From the NCBI RefSeq assembly GCF_014655715.1, contig NZ_BNBM01000005.1, positions 1-64,000 of the forward strand: a stretch of 64,000 bases of DNA. Direction: 5' to 3'. A program made the translations under genes and the position numbers. The notes beneath the pieces are model-generated. The model made no database searches. It saw only the letters and a list, made by a program, of their open reading frames with translations, and was not told where the DNA came from. This DNA comes from Streptomyces lanatus (GTDB lineage: Bacteria; Actinomycetota; Actinomycetes; Streptomycetales; Streptomycetaceae). Of the stretch, positions 59,655-64,000 are shown in pieces. Numbering within the stretch: position 1 is the first letter of the stretch; every line of letters begins with the position of its first letter.

Positions 59655-61292
59655 ATGACAGTAAAACTGATGCAGCGTCAGCTGACAAGACGTCAAATCC
59701 TAGGGATGGTGGCCCTCCAGACGGCCGCCGCCTCCGGCCTCACCCGCATCGGTCTCACCTCGGCGTCCGCCGCGGAACCGGGCGTCGTCGACCAGGCCCC
59801 CGCCATCGTCATCGGCTCCGGCTACGGCGGCGCCGTGGCCGCCCTCCGGCTCGGCGAGGCCGGCATCCGCACCCTCGTCCTCGAAATGGGCCGCCTGTGG
59901 AACACCAACGGCCCCGACGGCAAGGTGTTCTGCTCCACCAGCGCCCCCGACCGCCGCTCCATGTGGTTCCGCACCCGCACCGAGGCCCCGCTCTCCACGT
60001 TCCTCTGGCTGGACGTGGTCAACAAGGACATCAGCCCCTACCCCGGAGTCCTGGACCGCGTCCACTACGACCACATGTCCGTCTACGTCGGCCGAGGCGT
60101 CGGCGGCGGCTCCCTGGTCAACGGCGGTATGGCCGTCACCCCGCTCCAGTCCTACTTCGCCGAGCAGTTCCCCACCGTGGACACCGCGGAGATGTACCGC
60201 ACCTACTTCCCGCGCGCCCGCTCCATGCTCGGCGTCAACACCGTCGACCCCGCGTGGTTCGAGTCGACCGAGTGGTACCGCTTCACCCGGATCTCCCGCA
60301 AACACGCGAGCAACGCCGGCCTGAAGACCACCTTCGTGCCCAACGTCTACGACTTCGGGTACATGCAGCGCGAGGCCGCCGGTACGGCCACCAAGTCAGC
60401 GCTGGCCGGCGAGGTCATCTACGGCAACAACCACGGCAAACGCAGCCTCGACCAGACGTATCTGGCCTCGGCACTCGGCACCGGCAACGTCACCATCCAC
60501 ACCCAGGAACGGGTGACGTCGATCAGCAGGGCCGCCGACGGGACGTACGTCCTGACCGCCGACCGGATCGACGACACCGGCACTGTCGTGGCGACCAAGG
60601 AGTACGGCTGTACGTACCTCTTCCTGGGCGGCGGCAGCATCGGTACCACCGAACTCCTCGTCCGCGCACGGGAGTCGGGCACCCTGCCCGCCCTGAACAC
60701 CGACGTCGGCAAGGGATGGGGGACCAACGGCAATGTGATGCTCGGCCGGGCCAACCACCTCTGGGACACGGTCGGCGCCAACCAGTCGACCATGCCGGTC
60801 ATGGGCATCGACGACTGGAGCAACGCCGCCAACCCCGTGTTCGCCGAGATCGCCCCGCTGCCGACGGGACTCGAACACTGGGTCAGCCTCTATCTGGCGA
60901 TCACCAAGAACCCGGAGCGCGCGTCGTTCGCGTACGACAGCGGTACGGGAGCCGTGAAACTCGGGTGGAGCGCCGCGCAGAGCGCCGTGTCGGTGGGCAT
61001 GGCGAAGAACCTGTTCGACCGCATCAACCGGGCCAACACCACGATCTACCGGTACGACCTGTTCGGCTCCGGCAACAAGGTCTTCGCCGACGACTTCACG
61101 TACCACCCGCTGGGCGGCTGCGTGCTGGGGAAGGCGACCGACACCTACGGGAGGGTCAAGGGGTACTCGAAGCTGTACATCACCGACGGCTCGCTCGTGC
61201 CCGGGTCGATCGGCGTGAACCCGTTCGTGACGATCACCGCGCTCGCCGAACGCACGATGGCGCGGGTCCTCGTGGAGGACACCGCGCCATGA
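59655..61292 (+). CDS. choA: Secreted cholesterol oxidase (GMC family, type I)
   Basis: 545 residues. A Tat signal peptide (LTRRQILGMVALQTAAASGL) targets it for export with bound FAD. The FAD motif is IVIGSGYGGAVAALRLGEAG. VYVGRGVGGGSLVNGGMAV, YDFGYMQREAAGTATKSAL and YGNNHGKRSLDQTYL are as in streptomycete cholesterol oxidases. The active-site residues are Glu398 (FAEIAPLP), His484 (YHPLGGCVLG) and Asn522 (GVNPFVTI). These are offset by exactly 37 from E361/H447/N485 of the characterised mature enzyme. It oxidises and isomerises cholesterol and also affects polyene producers. No cytochrome P450 partner is adjacent. The start region lacks a clear ribosome binding site. Confidence 0.95.
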   Translation: MTVKLMQRQLTRRQILGMVALQTAAASGLTRIGLTSASAAEPGVVDQAPAIVIGSGYGGAVAALRLGEAGIRTLVLEMGRLWNTNGPDGKVFCSTSAPDRRSMWFRTRTEAPLSTFLWLDVVNKDISPYPGVLDRVHYDHMSVYVGRGVGGGSLVNGGMAVTPLQSYFAEQFPTVDTAEMYRTYFPRARSMLGVNTVDPAWFESTEWYRFTRISRKHASNAGLKTTFVPNVYDFGYMQREAAGTATKSALAGEVIYGNNHGKRSLDQTYLASALGTGNVTIHTQERVTSISRAADGTYVLTADRIDDTGTVVATKEYGCTYLFLGGGSIGTTELLVRARESGTLPALNTDVGKGWGTNGNVMLGRANHLWDTVGANQSTMPVMGIDDWSNAANPVFAEIAPLPTGLEHWVSLYLAITKNPERASFAYDSGTGAVKLGWSAAQSAVSVGMAKNLFDRINRANTTIYRYDLFGSGNKVFADDFTYHPLGGCVLGKATDTYGRVKGYSKLYITDGSLVPGSIGVNPFVTITALAERTMARVLVEDTAP

Positions 61293-61305
61293 GCCGACTG
61301 TCGGA

Positions 61306-63102
61306 CTACTTGGCGTAGATCGCCTCGATCTCGTCCGCGTAGTCCTTCGCCACGACGTTGCGCTTGAGCTTCAGCGACGGCGTCAGATGGCCCGAATCCT
61401 CCGTGAACTGGGAGGGAAGAATGCGGAACTTCCGCACCGATTCCGCCTTCGACACCGCGGCGTTGCCGTCGTCGACCGCCGACTGGATCGCGGCCAGCAG
61501 GTCCGTGTCCTCGCGCAGCGACGCCGCGGTGGAGCCGGCCGGCTTGCCGTGCTCGGCACACCAGCGCCCCAGGAACTCCTCGTCGACGGTGACCAGCGCG
61601 CCCACGAACGGCCGCCCGTCGCCGACCACCATGCACTCCGCGACCAGCGCGTGCGCCCGGATACGGTCCTCGATCACGGCCGGCGCGACGTTCTTGCCGC
61701 CCGCGGTGACGATGATCTCCTTCTTACGGCCGGTGATCTTGAGGTAGCCGTCCTCGTCGAGGGTGCCGATGTCACCGGTGTGGAACCACCCGTCCTGCAG
61801 CGCCTCCTCGGTGGCGCCCGGGTTGTTCCAGTACTCCTTGAACAGGTGCTCGCCGTGCAGCAGCACCTCCCCGTCGTCCGCGATCCGCACCACGGAACCC
61901 GGCAGCGGCTGACCGACCGTGCCGATCTTCTGCCGGTCCCAGGGGTTGAACGCGGTCGCCGCACAGGACTCGGTCAGGCCGTAGCCCTCCAGGACCGTGA
62001 AGCCGATGCCGCGGAAGAAGTGCCCGAGCCGCTCGCCCAGCGGGGCGCCGCCGGAGATGGCGTACTCGCCCTTGCCGCCGAGGACCGCGCGCAGCTTGCT
62101 GTAGACCAGCTTGTCGAACACCTTGTGCTTGATCTTCAGACCGACGGCCGGGCCGGACGGGGTGTCCAGCGCCTTGCTGTAGGCGATCGCGGTGTCCGCG
62201 GCCTTGTCGAAGATCTTGCCTTTGCCGTCGGCCTGAGCCTTGGCACGCGCCGAGTTGTAGACCTTCTCGAAGACGCGCGGCACACCCAGGATCAGCGTCG
62301 GGCGGAACGAGGCCAGCTCGTCGGTGAGGTTCTTGATGTCCGGGACGGTGCCCAGCTTGATCGGCGCCATCATGGGCGCGACCTGCACCAGACGCCCGAA
62401 GACATGCGCGAGCGGGAGGAAGAGCAGCACGCTGCACTCGCCGGTGCGGAACAGCGGCCGCAGGCGCTCGACGATGTTGCCGCACTCGGCGAAGAAGCTG
62501 CGGTGGGTGAGCACACAGCCCTTGGGGCGGCCGGTGGTGCCGGACGTGTACACGATGGTCGCCGGGTCGTCGGCCTTCGCCAGCGAGCTGCGCTCCTCGA
62601 CGCTCGCGTCGCTGATGTCCTGCCCGAGCCGCCCGAGCTCCTCCACACCGCCGGCCTCGATCTGCCAGACGTGTTTGAGGGCCGGCAGCTGGTCGCGCAC
62701 CGACTCGACGGCCGCGGTGTGCGTGTCCAGCTCCGTGATCATGGCGGTCGCGCCCGAGTCACCGAGGATCCACTGCACCTGCTCCGGCGAGCTGGTCTCG
62801 TACACCGGCACGGTGACCGCGCCGGCCGACCAGATCGCGAAGTCGAGCAGCGTCCACTCGTAGCGGGTGCGGGACATCAGGCCGACCCGGTCGCCGGGCT
62901 GCACGCCGGCGGCGATGAGCCCCTTCGCGGCCGCGCGCACCTCCGCGAGGAACGTGGTGGCCGAGACGTCCTGCCAGGCACCTCCCACCTTGCGGGCGAT
63001 GACGGCGACGTCCGGGTGCTGCGCGGCGTTTCTGCGGACGATGTCGGTCAGATTTCCGTCCGCAGGGACCTCGTACAAAGCCGGAAGGCTGAACTCGCGC
63101 AA
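61306..63102 (-). CDS. Long-chain fatty-acid-CoA ligase (FadD15-like)
   Basis: 598 residues, normal for long-chain acyl-CoA synthetases. The P-loop TIVYTSGTTGRPKGCVLTH, the A5-like GYGLTESCAATAFNPWDRQ and the A8 region DGWFHTGDIGTLDEDGYLKI, TGRKKEIIVTAGGKNVAP are complete. It activates fatty acids with ATP and CoA. TTG at 63102 follows AGGAG with nine-base spacing. The position beside pimB is similar to fadD15 in mycobacteria, as I recall. It is convergent with the cholesterol oxidase gene; a link to sterol side-chain activation is possible but not shown. Confidence 0.9.
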   Translation of the reverse strand: MREFSLPALYEVPADGNLTDIVRRNAAQHPDVAVIARKVGGAWQDVSATTFLAEVRAAAKGLIAAGVQPGDRVGLMSRTRYEWTLLDFAIWSAGAVTVPVYETSSPEQVQWILGDSGATAMITELDTHTAAVESVRDQLPALKHVWQIEAGGVEELGRLGQDISDASVEERSSLAKADDPATIVYTSGTTGRPKGCVLTHRSFFAECGNIVERLRPLFRTGECSVLLFLPLAHVFGRLVQVAPMMAPIKLGTVPDIKNLTDELASFRPTLILGVPRVFEKVYNSARAKAQADGKGKIFDKAADTAIAYSKALDTPSGPAVGLKIKHKVFDKLVYSKLRAVLGGKGEYAISGGAPLGERLGHFFRGIGFTVLEGYGLTESCAATAFNPWDRQKIGTVGQPLPGSVVRIADDGEVLLHGEHLFKEYWNNPGATEEALQDGWFHTGDIGTLDEDGYLKITGRKKEIIVTAGGKNVAPAVIEDRIRAHALVAECMVVGDGRPFVGALVTVDEEFLGRWCAEHGKPAGSTAASLREDTDLLAAIQSAVDDGNAAVSKAESVRKFRILPSQFTEDSGHLTPSLKLKRNVVAKDYADEIEAIYAK

Positions 63103-63397
63103 GACTGCTGCTCCTCATAGGGCGCCGGCGCCACGACGTTGTGTGATGCGACGGTGGGTCCAAGGCTCGGGCAAGTGCTCATGGATTCACATGTTGAAAT
63201 CCAGAGCACGACTGGACCGACCGGACGTTACCCGCCGGTATGGCTTCTTCGACAGGGGGTCCCGGCGAGATGTTCGCTGCGTCACACGGATTGGTGTCTC
63301 TGCGCGCAGAGTAGTCGAGCGGTCTGACGACTGGCCAGTAACCATGGGTTCGCCCGCCACTGTTCACGTATGCCGCACACGCCTACCCTTGATCGCC

Positions 63398-64000
63398 ATG
63401 GCACCGACACCGACGGGAAACCGCAGGACACGCGTCCATGTGGTCAGCGATGTGCACGGCAACGCCCGCGACCTGGCCAGGGCCGGTGACGGCGCGGACG
63501 CCCTGATCTGCCTGGGCGACCTCGTGCTCTTCCTGGACTACGCCGACCACTCCCGCGGCATCTTCCCCGACCTGTTCGGCGTGGAGAACGCCGACCGCAT
63601 CGTGGAGCTGCGCACCGCCCGGCGCTTCGAGGAGGCGCGCGAGTTCGGGGCCCGGCTGTGGGCCGGAGTCGGCTCGGACCGGTGGGTGGTCATCGAGAAG
63701 GCGGTCCGCAAGCAGTACGCCGAGATGTTCGCGGCCTTCCCGACACCGACGTACGCCACCTACGGCAATGTCGACATGCCGCCTCTGTGGCCGGAGTACG
63801 CCGGACCGGGCACGACGGTGCTGGACGGTGAGCGGGTGGAGATCGGCGGCTGGGTCTTCGGCTTCGTCGGTGGCGGCCTGCGCACGCCGATGCGCACGCC
63901 GTACGAGATCAGCGACGAGGAGTACGCGGCGAAGATCGAGGCCGTGGGGGAGGTGGATGTGCTGTGCACCCACATCCCGCCGGAGGTTCCGGAGTTGGTC
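63398..64000 (+). CDS. Metallophosphoesterase, N-terminal part; runs off the right edge
   Basis: At least 201 residues. The calcineurin-like motifs are in order: VHVVSDVHGN (Asp18, His20), ICLGDLVLFLDYAD, TYGNVDMPPLWPEY and CTHIPPEVPEL, the last near the right edge. These are the dinuclear metal ligands. No signal peptide is present. ATG at 63398 is the likely start, with the frame continuing past the window. The remaining C-terminus is not seen. The substrate is unknown. The 295-bp upstream gap shows nothing further I can identify. Confidence 0.88.
   Translation, partial: MAPTPTGNRRTRVHVVSDVHGNARDLARAGDGADALICLGDLVLFLDYADHSRGIFPDLFGVENADRIVELRTARRFEEAREFGARLWAGVGSDRWVVIEKAVRKQYAEMFAAFPTPTYATYGNVDMPPLWPEYAGPGTTVLDGERVEIGGWVFGFVGGGLRTPMRTPYEISDEEYAAKIEAVGEVDVLCTHIPPEVPELV

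Noticed and set aside
63103..63397. tRNA or small RNA in the gap before the metallophosphoesterase
   Set aside because: No cloverleaf, CCA end or strong hairpin could be recognised.

Overview
This is a 64-kb stretch of a high-GC actinomycete chromosome, almost certainly Streptomyces. GTG starts are frequent, third codon positions are strongly G/C-biased, long antisense open frames are common, and the gene order (lpdA-pepA ... cobS-cobT-cobU ... pspA ... nadA ... ctaCDF ... ctaE-qcrCAB-trpD ... NlpC/P60 ... pimB-fadD) is a conserved actinobacterial core order. From memory it also runs broadly parallel to the Rv2181-Rv2215 region of Mycobacterium tuberculosis. No tRNA, rRNA, CRISPR, prophage or insertion sequence was seen.

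Regions. (1) 1-2.6 kb: lpdA (partial) and pepA, both leftward. (2) 2.9-8.7 kb: a four-gene rightward operon, the most unusual part of the window. It encodes a secreted NodB-like polysaccharide deacetylase, a PelF-type glycosyltransferase, a protein with about 12 membrane spans, and a spherulin-4/GH114-like glycosidase. These are the working parts of a Pel-like exopolysaccharide system, but no PelD/PelE-type c-di-GMP receptor is visible. (3) 8.7-14.3 kb: late cobalamin assembly (cobS, cobT, and cobU fused to a metallo-beta-lactamase-like domain) among membrane proteins and a methyltransferase. (4) 14.4-26.3 kb: envelope and stress genes: an HtrA-like lipoprotein protease broken by an in-frame stop, PspA and PspAA, a NarL-type two-component pair, a large RND exporter and a Ser/Thr kinase with a beta-propeller sensor. 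(5) 26.3-32.8 kb: nadA, an ErpA-type Fe-S carrier, adenosine kinase and a cysteine desulfurase-TusA fusion. (6) 33.1-42.4 kb: the respiratory bcc-aa3 supercomplex (ctaC, ctaD, ctaF, ctaE, qcrC, qcrA, qcrB), interrupted by an L,D-transpeptidase and a stand-alone receiver protein. (7) 42.5-51.4 kb: trpD; a SAM-IV riboswitch controlling a SufS-like PLP enzyme; glycerate kinase; an SLC13 permease; an OmpR-type two-component operon; an Lrp-like RAM protein; and a rhomboid protease. (8) 51.6-64 kb: an NYN-domain RNase-like protein, tandem NlpC/P60 hydrolases, a lipoprotein metallopeptidase, a GT87 mannosyltransferase, PimB', cholesterol oxidase, an acyl-CoA ligase and a partial metallophosphoesterase.

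How the genes relate. The respiratory genes form one functional block, and Fe-S/sulfur supply (erpA, the cysteine desulfurase fusion, the riboswitch-controlled SufS-like enzyme) surrounds it. Cell-envelope building and repair (Pel-like operon, PspA, Ldt, NlpC/P60, PimB', GT87) is the second theme. A short hairpin-headed repeat occurs four times, twice inside the Pel-like operon and once in frame within its transporter-like gene. Functions are inferred from motifs, domain layout and recalled family knowledge; no database search was possible.
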